Below, piece by piece: positions 26,773 to 35,792 of a DNA stretch of 64,000 bases. The translations under genes were made by a program, and so were the position numbers. This stretch comes from an uncultured Mycobacteriaceae bacterium (GTDB lineage Bacteria; Actinomycetota; Actinomycetes; Mycobacteriales; Mycobacteriaceae), in NCBI GenBank assembly GCA_902826815.1, contig CADEGF010000001.1, positions 160,640 to 224,639 of the forward strand, in the 5' to 3' direction. The notes beneath the pieces are model-generated. The model ran no database searches. It was not told where the DNA came from and saw only the letters and a program-made list of their open reading frames with translations. Every line of letters begins with the position of its first letter. Within the stretch, counting starts at the first letter, position 1.

Positions 26773-27750
26773 GTGCCGCAACTCGATACCGCGCGAGGAG
26801 CCATCGACACCGCCGACCTCGGAGTGACGTTGATGCACGAACACGTCTTCGTGCTCTCCCCCGAGATCAACGACAACCACCCCGACGTCTTCGGCGACGA
26901 GGCAAGGCGTGAGGCCGACGCGATCGACCGCCTCAACGAGCTCAAGAGTCGCGGAGTCGACAGCATCGTCGACCTGACGGTGATCGGGCTCGGCCGCTAC
27001 ATCCCCCGCATCGTGCGTATCGCCGCGGCCACCGAGGTCAACATCGTCGTCGCCACCGGCATCTACACCTACAACGACGTGCCGATGTATTTCCACTTCC
27101 GCGGGCCAGGCACCCTTCTGGACGGCCCGGAGATCATGACCGAGATGTTCGTCGGTGACATCACCGATGGCATCGCAGGCACCGGCATCAAGGCGGCAAT
27201 CCTCAAGTGCGCCACCGATGAACCCGGCGTCACCCCTGGTGTGGAGCGGGTGTTGCGGGCGGTCGCACAGGCGCACCGCCAGACCGGTGTGCCGATCTCG
27301 ACGCACACCCACGCCGCCACCAGGCGGGGGCTCGAGCAGCAGCGGGTTTTCGCCGAGGAGGGCGTCGACCTGTCCCGCGTGGTGATCGGTCACTCCGGCG
27401 ACTCCACCGATATCGACTACCTCGAAGAGCTGATCGGCAACGGCTCGTATATCGGGATGGACCGCTTCGGGCTTGACACCTTCCTCGGCACCGAGCAGCG
27501 GGTGAACACCGTGGTGACGATGTGCGAACGCGGGCACGCCGACAAGATGGTGCTGTCCCACGACGCTGCGTGCTTCAACGACTGGCTGCCTGAGGAATTC
27601 CTTCCCATCGTCACACCCAACTGGCACTACCTGCACATCTCCGACGACGTGCTGCCCGCACTGCGGAAGCGCGGGGTGACCGACGAGCAGATCCACACGA
27701 TGCTGGTGGACAACCCGCGCAAGATCTTCGCCGCGCAGGGCGGCTACTGA
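26773..27750 (+). CDS. php: Phosphotriesterase-like lactonase (PLL, Rv0230c/PPH type)
   Basis: 325-residue amidohydrolase-fold enzyme. The metal ligands are visible in order: HxH in TLMHEHVF, carboxylated Lys in AAILKCATDEPG, His in STHTHA, His in IGHSGDS and Asp in VLSHDAAC. Such enzymes hydrolyse N-acyl-homoserine and other lactones, with minor phosphotriesterase activity. The GTG at 26773 is chosen because the N-terminus then matches the known mycobacterial family start (PQLDTARGAIDTADLG). A TTG 33 nt upstream is a less likely alternative. Followed after 1 nt by an acyl-CoA synthetase-like gene, so the pair is coupled. Both might process lipid-derived lactones or acids. Confidence 0.9.
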   Translation: MPQLDTARGAIDTADLGVTLMHEHVFVLSPEINDNHPDVFGDEARREADAIDRLNELKSRGVDSIVDLTVIGLGRYIPRIVRIAAATEVNIVVATGIYTYNDVPMYFHFRGPGTLLDGPEIMTEMFVGDITDGIAGTGIKAAILKCATDEPGVTPGVERVLRAVAQAHRQTGVPISTHTHAATRRGLEQQRVFAEEGVDLSRVVIGHSGDSTDIDYLEELIGNGSYIGMDRFGLDTFLGTEQRVNTVVTMCERGHADKMVLSHDAACFNDWLPEEFLPIVTPNWHYLHISDDVLPALRKRGVTDEQIHTMLVDNPRKIFAAQGGY

Positions 27751-27751
27751 C

Positions 27752-29224
27752 GTGGGAGAGGACACCGCGCCGATCGGCACCCAGTTCGCCGCGTTGGCCG
27801 CAGCCGATCCCGACGCACCCGCGGTCACCTGCTCGGGTGCGACGCTGACCCGTCGTGAACTCGACCTGTCGACGAACCGGCTGGCGCGTGCCTTCGCCGA
27901 ACGCGGGGTGGGCGTCGGCGACTACGTGACGATCATGCTGCCCAATTCGATCCAGTGGGTGCAGTCGGTGCTTGCCGCGTGGAAGCTCGGCGCGACACCG
28001 CAGCCGCTGTCGGCTCGGCTGCCCGACTCGGAGTTCGAAGGCCTGCTTGACCTGCGATCGCAGGCACTGATCGTCGGCCGCGAGGATCCGCGCGGCAAGA
28101 CCCCAAGTGTGCCAGTGGGTTTCACCCCGAATCCGGCGCTGTCCGACGCCGAGCTACCCGAAACTGTGTCACCGGTGTGGAAGTCGATGTCGTCCGGCGG
28201 CAGCACCGGCAGACCCAAGCTGATCGAGGCGGGCGGTGACAGCCGGTTTCCGCCGAGGGCGGGATATCCGCTCGGCGCGCAGGAGGGCGACGTCAACCTG
28301 CTCTCGGTTCCGCTGTCGCACAACACCGGTTTCACGACGTTCGCCATCGGTCTGGTTCAGGGGCATCACCTTGTGTTGATGCCGCGCTTCGAACCGCACG
28401 AGTTCCTCATCCTCGTCACGCAACACCGGGTCACGTTCCTGGCGACGGTGCCGACGATCATGCAGCGACTGCTGCCGGTGTACCGCGCGGATCCTGATTC
28501 CTACGACCTGTCCTCGATCCGTCGGTTCTGGCATCTCGCCGCACCATGCCCGCCCGCGGTCAAACAGGCGTGGATCGAACTGGTCGGACCCGAAGCCGTG
28601 TGGGAACTGTACGGCGGCACCGAACTTCAGGCGCTCACCTTCATCTCCGGTGAGCAGTGGCTGAAACATCCCGGATCGGTGGGTGTCGTCGTCGCCGGTG
28701 AGATGAAGGTTCTCGACGACGACGGCAACGAATGCCCGCCCGGCGTCAGCGGTGAGATCTACATGCGTCCCGCGCCGGGAAGCCCGCCCACCTACCGTTA
28801 CATCGGATCGAAGGCCAAGAGCCGCGATGGCTGGGATTCACTCGGCGATCTCGGCTACTACCGGGATTTCGGGGCCGACCGCTACTTCTACCTCAACGAC
28901 CGACGCGTCGACATGTTCACCGTCGGAGGCCGCAACGTGTATCCCGCGGAGATCGAATCAGCCCTGAGCGCACATCCGGATGTGTTGTCCTGCTTGGTCG
29001 TCGGCGTGCCCGACGAGGATCTGGGTCAGGTGCCGTACGCGATCGTGCAGTCGAGCGGGCTCGACGAAGCCGCCGTCATCGCCTTCCTCGCCGAGCGCAT
29101 CGCCAACTACAAGCTGCCGCGAACGGTCGAGTTCTCCGACAAGCCGTTGCGCGACGATGCGGGCAAGGCACGGCGGTCGGCCGTGCGCGACGACGTCATC
29201 GCACGGCTGGCGCGGGCACACTGA
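27752..29224 (+). CDS. AMP-forming acyl-CoA synthetase-like enzyme (ANL family)
   Basis: 490-residue adenylating enzyme. The phosphate loop reads SSGGSTGRPKLIEAGG, the A5 region ELYGGTELQ, the hinge region NDRRVDMFTVGGRNVYPAEIE, and the C-terminal catalytic Lys is in DDAGKARRSAVRD. It forms an acyl-adenylate and then the CoA thioester of an unknown carboxylic acid. It is shorter than usual FadD proteins (about 540) and lacks some N-terminal sequence. The GTG start lies 1 nt after the lactonase stop. A lactone hydrolase feeding a hydroxy-acid to this ligase is a reasonable but untested link. The end overlaps the convergent acyltransferase by 29 nt. Confidence 0.87.
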   Translation: MGEDTAPIGTQFAALAAADPDAPAVTCSGATLTRRELDLSTNRLARAFAERGVGVGDYVTIMLPNSIQWVQSVLAAWKLGATPQPLSARLPDSEFEGLLDLRSQALIVGREDPRGKTPSVPVGFTPNPALSDAELPETVSPVWKSMSSGGSTGRPKLIEAGGDSRFPPRAGYPLGAQEGDVNLLSVPLSHNTGFTTFAIGLVQGHHLVLMPRFEPHEFLILVTQHRVTFLATVPTIMQRLLPVYRADPDSYDLSSIRRFWHLAAPCPPAVKQAWIELVGPEAVWELYGGTELQALTFISGEQWLKHPGSVGVVVAGEMKVLDDDGNECPPGVSGEIYMRPAPGSPPTYRYIGSKAKSRDGWDSLGDLGYYRDFGADRYFYLNDRRVDMFTVGGRNVYPAEIESALSAHPDVLSCLVVGVPDEDLGQVPYAIVQSSGLDEAAVIAFLAERIANYKLPRTVEFSDKPLRDDAGKARRSAVRDDVIARLARAH

Positions 29225-30353
29225 CCGCACTATCCAGCGGCGGTGCGGGATCGCCTGGGCTGCTGCGGCGATATTCCCAGCGCCGCAACGCAACACGGCA
29301 CGGCGACTCGATCAGCGCATAGCTGACCGCTGCGATCGCGAAGCCGATCACCACGGTAAGCACGAGCACGACGGGCATATGGCCGTTGAACGCGAACTCG
29401 CCGATGATCGGGAATACCATCCACAAGGCGGCCAGATGCCAGATGAACAGCCCGTAGGACCAGCGGCCGAGCGTGACCATGGTGGTGTTGCCGAGGATGC
29501 GGTGCGGGGTGTCAGGCGCATCGAGCACTAGCGGCGCGAGTAGTGCACCCGCGACCACCGCGCCCATCGCGACCTTGACGATGAACTGCTGCGCGGTACC
29601 CGGCGTGAGACCCTCAGGCCCCGCCAGCGGGGAGGCCGCCACCAGGAAGGCCACGGCCGCGACGACCGCCATCAGGACTCGCTTCCTCGCCAGGCGGTGC
29701 GGCAGGCCGACCGGCGTCACCGTCAACTCGGCGAGAAGCATGCCCGCGACGAACCACGCAAGGAACGCGGGCGGCCAGTTCACCGAGTTGACCCCGAATG
29801 GAGTGTCGAACGGGATCAGCGCCCAGCCGAGGCTCAGCAGGCCCGTGGCGGCCAGCACGGGGATGCGGGCCTTCACCGGCACCCTCCGCACCAGCAGCGC
29901 GATGACGGGCAGTGCGAGATAGAAGCTCACCTCGACCGCCAGGCTCCACATCTGCGTCAGCCCGGCCGTCAGCGTCAGGGGCACGTAGATCTGGGTCAGC
30001 GTCAGGTTGGCCAGCCAGACCGTCAGATCGGCCTTGGCATCGGGCAGCAGCGTCAGGATCACCACGACGGCCACCAGGTAGGCGGGCATGATGCGGATCA
30101 GCCGCGACCGCAGATAGTGCGCCGTCGCCGGAACGGGACGCAGACCGCGCGCCGCGGCAGCGTGGCCGCGCCACAGCAGGAAGCCCGACAGTGCGAAGAA
30201 CACCGCGACGGCGAGGTCGAACCGGCCGAACAGCCGGCCTGCCACCCCGCCGGTGTGTCCGGTCTGAAACGCCACGTGGGTGACCACGACCCCGACGGCC
30301 GCACAGGCACGCATTCCCTCGACGGGAGGCAGGAATCCCCGCGTACCGCTCAC
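29196..30353 (-). CDS. Acyltransferase family 3 membrane protein (OafA/YrhL type, Rv0228-like)
   Basis: 385-residue integral membrane acyltransferase, about ten helices. The family opening FLPPVEGMRACAAVGVVVTHVAF, with the conserved His, and the FFALSGFLLWRGH loop identify it. These enzymes move acetyl, succinyl or longer acyl groups onto sugars of envelope glycans. The GTG at 30353 gives a start just before the first conserved residues; another GTG at 30368 is possible, and the longer open frame overlaps the DUF3068 gene antisense. It is divergent from that gene, as Rv0228/Rv0227c are neighbours in M. tuberculosis. It probably decorates arabinogalactan, LAM or a related glycan (inference). 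Confidence 0.88.
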   Translation of the reverse strand: MSGTRGFLPPVEGMRACAAVGVVVTHVAFQTGHTGGVAGRLFGRFDLAVAVFFALSGFLLWRGHAAAARGLRPVPATAHYLRSRLIRIMPAYLVAVVVILTLLPDAKADLTVWLANLTLTQIYVPLTLTAGLTQMWSLAVEVSFYLALPVIALLVRRVPVKARIPVLAATGLLSLGWALIPFDTPFGVNSVNWPPAFLAWFVAGMLLAELTVTPVGLPHRLARKRVLMAVVAAVAFLVAASPLAGPEGLTPGTAQQFIVKVAMGAVVAGALLAPLVLDAPDTPHRILGNTTMVTLGRWSYGLFIWHLAALWMVFPIIGEFAFNGHMPVVLVLTVVIGFAIAAVSYALIESPCRVALRRWEYRRSSPGDPAPPLDSAVSVPAPAVR

Positions 30354-30452
30354 ACCCTGGGAGTGCACTGGAGAACCCGCCACAGCGACCAGTGTGCAAT
30401 ACGTCCGGACGGGTAACCCGTCGTGGTGAAAGATGGCCTTAGTTTGTGCTGT

Positions 30453-30491
30453 TAGGGTCGCTAGCCATTGGGGCAGCCAAACCGAAGGAGG
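30453..30491 (+). promoter_or_regulatory. Putative -10 box and ribosome site deciding a TTG start
   Basis: TAGGGT at 30453-30458 could serve as a -10 box. GAAGGAGG at 30484-30491 is an excellent ribosome site, 6 nt before a TTG at 30498. This fixes TTG as the start of the DUF3068 gene rather than codons further up or the GTG at 30510. Confidence 0.55.
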
Positions 30492-30497
30492 AACGGT

Positions 30498-31691
30498 TTG
30501 AACCGCGCAGTGGCGTTGCGTATCGCGGCGTGCGGGATCCTGGGGCTCGGAGCCGCCCTTTTGATCGCCGCGCTGCTGCTCACTACCTATACCAAGAGCA
30601 AGATCACCAAGATTCCGTTGGACCTCGACGCCACCCTGGTCAGCGACGGGACGGGCACCGCCTTCGATCCCGCGTCGCTCAACGCTCCGAAGTTCGAGGT
30701 CGGCAAGAACGTGCCGGTGACCCAACAGCAGCAGGTCAGCGTCGAGGCGCCGTCGAACGCCGACGTTGTCACCCTCCAGGTCGGCACGACGCTGCGCCGC
30801 ACCGACCAGCAGCAGGACACCGGCCTGTTGCTGGCCCTCGTCGACACCGTCACCCTCGACCGCAAGACCGCGATGGCCGTCTCCAGCGAGAGCAATCCCG
30901 GTGGCGCCGTTCAGAAGCCGCGCACGATGGAAGACGACCAGCCGCCGACCAACATCGCGCTGCCGCACGAGGGGCTGGCCTACCGCTTCCCTTTCGACAC
31001 CGAGAAGAAGACGTACCCGTTCTTCGATCCGATCGCCCAGAAGGCGTTCGACGCCAACTACGACGGCGAGGAAGACGTCAACGGGCTGACCACCTACCGC
31101 TTCACCCAGAACGTCGGCTACGACGCCGACGGCAAGCTCGTCGAGCCGGTGAAGTACGCCTCGCTGTACGACGACGACGAGGACAGCCAGGTGACCGCGA
31201 CTGCGGGCATGTGGGGTATCCAGGGCGATCCCGAAGAGCAGATCACCATGACCCGCTTCTACGCCGCGCAGCGCACCTTCTGGGTCGACCCGGTATCGGG
31301 CACCATCGTCAAGTCCAAGGAGCGCGCCAACCAGTACTACGCGCGCGAGGCTCTGCGCCCCGAGGTGACCTTCGTCGACTACACCGTCACCTCCACCGAG
31401 CAGACGGTGGAATCACAGGTCGCCGCCGCCCGTGACGAGCGGGACCGGGTCGCGCTGTGGGGCCGCATCCTGCCGATCACGTTCACCGCCATCGGCCTCG
31501 TCTCGCTGATCGGCGGGGCGCTGCTCGGATCGTTCAGCCTGCGCGCCGAGTCCACGCTGATCGACCCCGGCCTCGACGAGGCCGACCACGGCTTCTTCGA
31601 CACCCAGGGCATCAAGGTGCCGGGGGCCGAGGCCAAGACCGAGAAGATGCAATTGCCCACGCAGCGACGTGGGCAGCCTCCGGACCGGTAG
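30498..31691 (+). CDS. DUF3068 (PorA family) membrane protein, Rv0227c/MSMEG_0317-like
   Basis: 397 residues. One N-terminal transmembrane helix (about residues 5-30), a large outside domain rich in beta-type sequence (about 35-320), and a second helix near 325-350 before a cytoplasmic tail. From published work as I recall it, the M. smegmatis homologue MSMEG_0317 and its Corynebacterium counterpart are needed for lipomannan maturation and lipoarabinomannan synthesis; a catalytic activity is not known. Start TTG supported by a strong ribosome site. The next membrane-protein gene begins around its stop codon, so both are expressed together. Confidence 0.88.
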   Translation: MNRAVALRIAACGILGLGAALLIAALLLTTYTKSKITKIPLDLDATLVSDGTGTAFDPASLNAPKFEVGKNVPVTQQQQVSVEAPSNADVVTLQVGTTLRRTDQQQDTGLLLALVDTVTLDRKTAMAVSSESNPGGAVQKPRTMEDDQPPTNIALPHEGLAYRFPFDTEKKTYPFFDPIAQKAFDANYDGEEDVNGLTTYRFTQNVGYDADGKLVEPVKYASLYDDDEDSQVTATAGMWGIQGDPEEQITMTRFYAAQRTFWVDPVSGTIVKSKERANQYYAREALRPEVTFVDYTVTSTEQTVESQVAAARDERDRVALWGRILPITFTAIGLVSLIGGALLGSFSLRAESTLIDPGLDEADHGFFDTQGIKVPGAEAKTEKMQLPTQRRGQPPDR

Positions 31692-33331
31692 GTCCGATCA
31701 ACCGCTATCTGGCCAAGTTCTGGGCGCCTGCCTATTCGCTGACGCTCGCCCTTGTGGTGACGGGTCCGCTGCTGGCACCCGGCTATCTACTCCTTCGTGA
31801 CGCCGTATCGACCCCGCGATCCTATTTATCCGATGCGGCCCTTGGCCTTTCGGATGCGGCGCCGCGCGCTCTGCCGCAGGATTTCGCGGTGGCGCTTGCG
31901 TCGCACGTCGTCGACGGCGGCATCGTGGTCAAGGTGCTGCTGATCGTCGGGCTCTGGCTTGCCGGCTGGGGCAGCGCGCGGCTGGTGGCCACGGTGCTGC
32001 CCGCTGCGGGTGCGCCCGGCCAACTCGTCGCGGCGACCCTGGCGGTGTGGAATCCCTATGTCGCCGAACGGCTTCTGCAGGGCCACTGGAGCCTGCTGGT
32101 CGGCTACGGGTGCCTGCCGTGGGTGGCGGCGACCGTGCTTCGGATGCGGACAGGCCATGGACCGCTGTGGTTCGAGGTCTGCGCGTTGGCGTTCTGGACG
32201 GCGCTCGCCGGGCTGACACCGACTGGCCTGATGCTCGCCGCGACGGTGGCGCTGGTGTGTTCGACGGCGCCTGGTTCCGGCCGGTCACGCACGCTGTGCG
32301 CAAGCGTCGGGGTCGGCGCGGCGATCATCGCGGCGCTGCCGTGGCTGACGGCCGCGGCTGTATCGGGGTCCCTGTCGTCGTCACAGGCAGAAGGTGTGCC
32401 CGCGTTCGCCGCGCGGGCAGAGCCGGGCCTTGCCACCATGGGAAGCCTCGCGAGCCTTGGCGGTATCTGGAACGGTGAGGCTGTACCTTCCTCGCGGACA
32501 ACGCTTTTCGCTGTAGCCGCCGCCATCGTGGTGCTTGGCGTGGTGGCCGCGGGCCTGCCGGTCGTCATCCGGATGCCTGTGGCGGTTCCGCTGCTTGTGC
32601 TGGCCGCCGCGGCAGTCGTGGTGCCCACGCTGATGGCGACGACACCGGGACTGGCGGCGGTGGAGTCGTTGGTGCGCGCGATACCCGGCCTCGGCGTGCT
32701 CCGCGACGCGCAGAAGTGGGTGGCGTTGGCGGTGCCGGGCTACACGCTCGCCGCCGCCGCCGCGGTGCTGACCCTGCGACGGTGGGTGCCCGCGTTCGCC
32801 GCGGCGGGCGTCTGCAGCCTCGCCCTGATCGCGACGCTGCCCGATCTGGCGTGGGGCGTCGGCGGCAAGGTCGTCGCGGTGCAATACCCGACAAGCTGGG
32901 CGACGGTCGCGGCGACGATCAACGCCGATCCGCGGCCGGTCGCGGTGTTGCCGACGGGCAGCATGCGGGACTTCGGGTGGGCGGGCGATGCGCCGGTGCT
33001 CGACCCGTTGCCGCGCTGGGTTCGCGCCGAGGTGCTGACGACCGGCGATCTGACGATCTCGGGCCGTCTCGTACCCGGCGAAGGGGGCCGGGCTCGAGAC
33101 GTCGAGCGGCTGCTGACGACGGGTGCCGACCACAACGCGCTGGCCCGCGCCGGGGTGGGTTGGCTGGTCACCGAATCGGAAACCGACCTCACGGTCACCT
33201 GGATCGGCGGAGACCACGCCGCCGCGGCGCACCGGCCATTGATGCTGGTCACACATGCCTTATGGCTCGCGATGCTGGTCGTCGGCGGCGCCGGTGCGCT
33301 CATCGGGCTGACCCATCGGCGACTGGGGTAG
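31688..33331 (+). CDS. Large polytopic membrane protein (Rv0226c-like)
   Basis: About 548 residues with roughly 12 hydrophobic helices and a short soluble part near the C-terminus (about 430-520). It resembles GT-C-type membrane proteins in layout (loop WNPYVAERLLQGHW after the early helices) and matches the neighbour of Rv0227c in M. tuberculosis. No enzyme activity can be assigned. The start is unclear. The protein-like sequence begins near INRYLAKFWAPAY right at the DUF3068 stop, but no ATG/GTG/TTG lies in frame there. The nearest are a GTG at 31457, deep in DUF3068, and a GTG at 31754, inside the first helix. The coordinate given is the lower bound of plausible coding sequence. Confidence 0.75.
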   Translation, partial: VGPINRYLAKFWAPAYSLTLALVVTGPLLAPGYLLLRDAVSTPRSYLSDAALGLSDAAPRALPQDFAVALASHVVDGGIVVKVLLIVGLWLAGWGSARLVATVLPAAGAPGQLVAATLAVWNPYVAERLLQGHWSLLVGYGCLPWVAATVLRMRTGHGPLWFEVCALAFWTALAGLTPTGLMLAATVALVCSTAPGSGRSRTLCASVGVGAAIIAALPWLTAAAVSGSLSSSQAEGVPAFAARAEPGLATMGSLASLGGIWNGEAVPSSRTTLFAVAAAIVVLGVVAAGLPVVIRMPVAVPLLVLAAAAVVVPTLMATTPGLAAVESLVRAIPGLGVLRDAQKWVALAVPGYTLAAAAAVLTLRRWVPAFAAAGVCSLALIATLPDLAWGVGGKVVAVQYPTSWATVAATINADPRPVAVLPTGSMRDFGWAGDAPVLDPLPRWVRAEVLTTGDLTISGRLVPGEGGRARDVERLLTTGADHNALARAGVGWLVTESETDLTVTWIGGDHAAAAHRPLMLVTHALWLAMLVVGGAGALIGLTHRRLG

Positions 33332-33368
33332 CGCACTACGCTAGTGACCCCATTCACGCAGTCGAAGC

Positions 33369-34592
33369 ATGGTTTTCATGAGCGCGACAAGTGTGTTCGA
33401 AGCCGATCTGCCGACCGTGGAGTACGAGGAAGCGACGACTCCCGACGAAGCACATCGCAACCTGCGCAAGGCCCTCGAGGAGGGCCCGATCGCGATGGGG
33501 GCCCACGGGCCCGAGATCCTGAGCTACTCGCTGGTGCGCGAGACACTGCGCGACCCACGGTTCCAGGTGCCGCGAGGGCTAGGCCTGGAGACGCAGGGCA
33601 TCACGTCGGGCCCGCTGTGGGAGCGCGCGAGCACCTCGCTGCTCGCCATGAACGGGGACGACCACACCCGGTTGCGACGGCTGGTGTCAAAGGCGTTCAC
33701 CCCGCGGTCGGTGAATCGGCTCGACGGCATCATCGCCGACGTCATCAACGAGTTGGTCGATGGCCTTGTCTCCGAGGGGCGCTGCGAAGCGGTCGCTGAC
33801 ATCGCGCGGCCCTATCCCGTGCCGATCATCTCCGCGCTGCTCGGCGCGCCGCGCGAGGATTGGCGACTGTTCTCCGACTGGGCCGACGACTTCTTCAAGC
33901 TGTTCACCTGGAACGTAGCCGAATACGAGAACGACATCCTCACCGCGTGGGGACAACTCGACGACTACATCGACGATATGGTCGCGCACAGGCGCGAATC
34001 CCTCACCGAGGACCTTATTTCGGAGATGATCCGCGCCGAGGACGACGGCGACCGGTTGTCGATCGGCGAGCTGCGGATGCTGGCCGCAGGGATCCTGATG
34101 GCAGGTACGGACACCACCCGTAACCAGGTAGCCGCCGCGCTGGACGTGTTCTGCGACTATCCCGAGCAGTGGGCACTGCTCGCGGAGCGTCCCGACCTGG
34201 CGATGAAGACCGTCGAGGAGGTAATGCGCTTCTGCCCAGTGATCATCGGAGCGATGAGGATGACCACGGAGGACGTCGAGATCGGCGGTGTGACGATCCC
34301 GGCGCGCACCTTCGTCATGTGCAATACGGCCGCGGCCAACCACGACGCCGATGTGTACACCGAGCCGGAGCGCTTCGACATCACCCGCGAGGATGCTCCG
34401 CCGATGCAGACGTTCGGCGCGGGAGCCCACTACTGCCTCGGTGCGAACCTGGCCCGACGCGAGATCGCCACCGCGCTTTCGGTGATGGCCTGCCGCATGC
34501 CGCAGCTGCACCGCGACGGCATGGCACAGTGGAAGCCGATGGTCGGAATCAGCGGCCCGGCAACGCTTCCCGTCGGATTCGCCGCCGCCTAG
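33369..34592 (+). CDS. Cytochrome P450
   Basis: 407-residue soluble bacterial P450. The I-helix oxygen-binding motif AGTDTT is at 245-250, the ExxR pair at 284-287 (EEVMRF), and the heme loop FGAGAHYCLGANLARRE has Cys356. It needs a ferredoxin and reductase, neither encoded next door. Substrate is unknown. The gene order here (envelope genes on both sides) differs from the M. tuberculosis arrangement, so this is an extra gene in this lineage. A second ATG lies 9 nt inside. The stop codon shares CTAG with the convergent glycosyltransferase. Confidence 0.93.
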   Translation: MVFMSATSVFEADLPTVEYEEATTPDEAHRNLRKALEEGPIAMGAHGPEILSYSLVRETLRDPRFQVPRGLGLETQGITSGPLWERASTSLLAMNGDDHTRLRRLVSKAFTPRSVNRLDGIIADVINELVDGLVSEGRCEAVADIARPYPVPIISALLGAPREDWRLFSDWADDFFKLFTWNVAEYENDILTAWGQLDDYIDDMVAHRRESLTEDLISEMIRAEDDGDRLSIGELRMLAAGILMAGTDTTRNQVAAALDVFCDYPEQWALLAERPDLAMKTVEEVMRFCPVIIGAMRMTTEDVEIGGVTIPARTFVMCNTAAANHDADVYTEPERFDITREDAPPMQTFGAGAHYCLGANLARREIATALSVMACRMPQLHRDGMAQWKPMVGISGPATLPVGFAAA

Positions 34593-35758
34593 GCGGACGC
34601 TGGGACGACGCCGCTGACGCGCCTGCCCGCGAGCATCGACTCCAGCACATCGCGCATGGCCTCGGCGCTCTGCCGCCAGGAAAACTCGGCGCTGCGGACC
34701 TGCGCCTTGCCGCCAAGCTGATCGCGCAGCACGGGATCGGTCAGCAGACGCTCGATGCCTGCCACCATCTCGGCGTGGTCGTCGGCGAGCAGTCCGGTGA
34801 CCCCGTCGACGATCGAGTCGGTCAGCCCGCCGGATGACCGGTAACCGATCGTCGGCACTCCGTGCTGGGCAGCCTCGGTGACCGCGAGCCCCCAGCCTTC
34901 CTTGCGCGACGGCAGCACATGCACCCAGCTGCGCTGCAGCACTTCGTGTTTGGCGACATCGCCGATGTGCCCGTGGAACGTCACGGCGTCGGAGACACCC
35001 AGTAGGCGGGCATGGTCGACGAGGCGATCTCGCCACCAACCGCCGCCGACGATGTCGAGGTGCAGCCCGGGAATCCGTGGGCGCAGCTCGGCGACCGCGG
35101 TCAGCGCGTCCTCGATCTGTTTGTGCGGCACCAACCTGCTCAGCACCGCGATACGCGGCGTAGCCGATCGAGGCAGCTCGAGCGTCTCCGCAGGCGCCTC
35201 GTCAAGACCGTTGCGCACCACCGCGATCCGTGCGGCGTCGACGCCGAGGTCGGTCAGGTCCCGCGCCGACGGCAGTGACACCGTCACGTACTGGTTGCGC
35301 CGATGCAGCCACGGCGAAAGCCGCGACTCGACGAACCAGCCGAACCGGCCCTTCACGCGACCCGCAACGGGCCAGAGTTCGCGGTGGCAGTGGTGCACCA
35401 GCACGACGACGCGACGGCCGTAGGCGAGGCGGGCAAGGAAGGGCAGGCCGTTCTGGGTGTCGACGACGACGTCAGGGCGAGCCTTGCGCAGCGGGCCGAG
35501 GCCGATACGGGCCAGCACCATCGCCAGGCCCGCCCAGAGGTAGATCGAGTTGGTGCCGCCGGCCCGGTTGATCTTCACCCCGTCGACGGTCTCGTTTCGG
35601 GAGGCGCCGTCGTAGCGGGCCGTCCGCAGCGTGACGTCCACCCCCGATGTGGCCAGTTGCGCGCCGATGCGCTGAAGGTAGGCCTCACTGCCGCCGCCCT
35701 GGGGATGGCCGGTGTCGCGCCAGCACAGCAGCAACACGGATCTCACGGGGCCAGACAT
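34589..35758 (-). CDS. GT4 family glycosyltransferase (Rv0225-like)
   Basis: 389-residue GT-B glycosyltransferase starting MSGPVRSVLLLCWRDTGHPQGGGSEAYL; an in-frame ATG 45 nt upstream is less likely. The N-domain glycine-rich acceptor loop (HPQGGGSEAYLQRIG) and the C-domain sugar-nucleotide site (LPSRKEGWGLAVTEAAQHGVPTIGY, with the EX7E glutamates) are clear. It is divergent from a methyltransferase gene by 34 nt, the same pairing as Rv0225/Rv0224c. Cytoplasmic synthesis of a methylated glycan or glycolipid is suggested by that pairing. Confidence 0.9.
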   Translation of the reverse strand: MSGPVRSVLLLCWRDTGHPQGGGSEAYLQRIGAQLATSGVDVTLRTARYDGASRNETVDGVKINRAGGTNSIYLWAGLAMVLARIGLGPLRKARPDVVVDTQNGLPFLARLAYGRRVVVLVHHCHRELWPVAGRVKGRFGWFVESRLSPWLHRRNQYVTVSLPSARDLTDLGVDAARIAVVRNGLDEAPAETLELPRSATPRIAVLSRLVPHKQIEDALTAVAELRPRIPGLHLDIVGGGWWRDRLVDHARLLGVSDAVTFHGHIGDVAKHEVLQRSWVHVLPSRKEGWGLAVTEAAQHGVPTIGYRSSGGLTDSIVDGVTGLLADDHAEMVAGIERLLTDPVLRDQLGGKAQVRSAEFSWRQSAEAMRDVLESMLAGRRVSGVVPASA

Positions 35759-35792
35759 CCGTGCCAGCGTAACCGCTGCATAAGGTCGGGTT

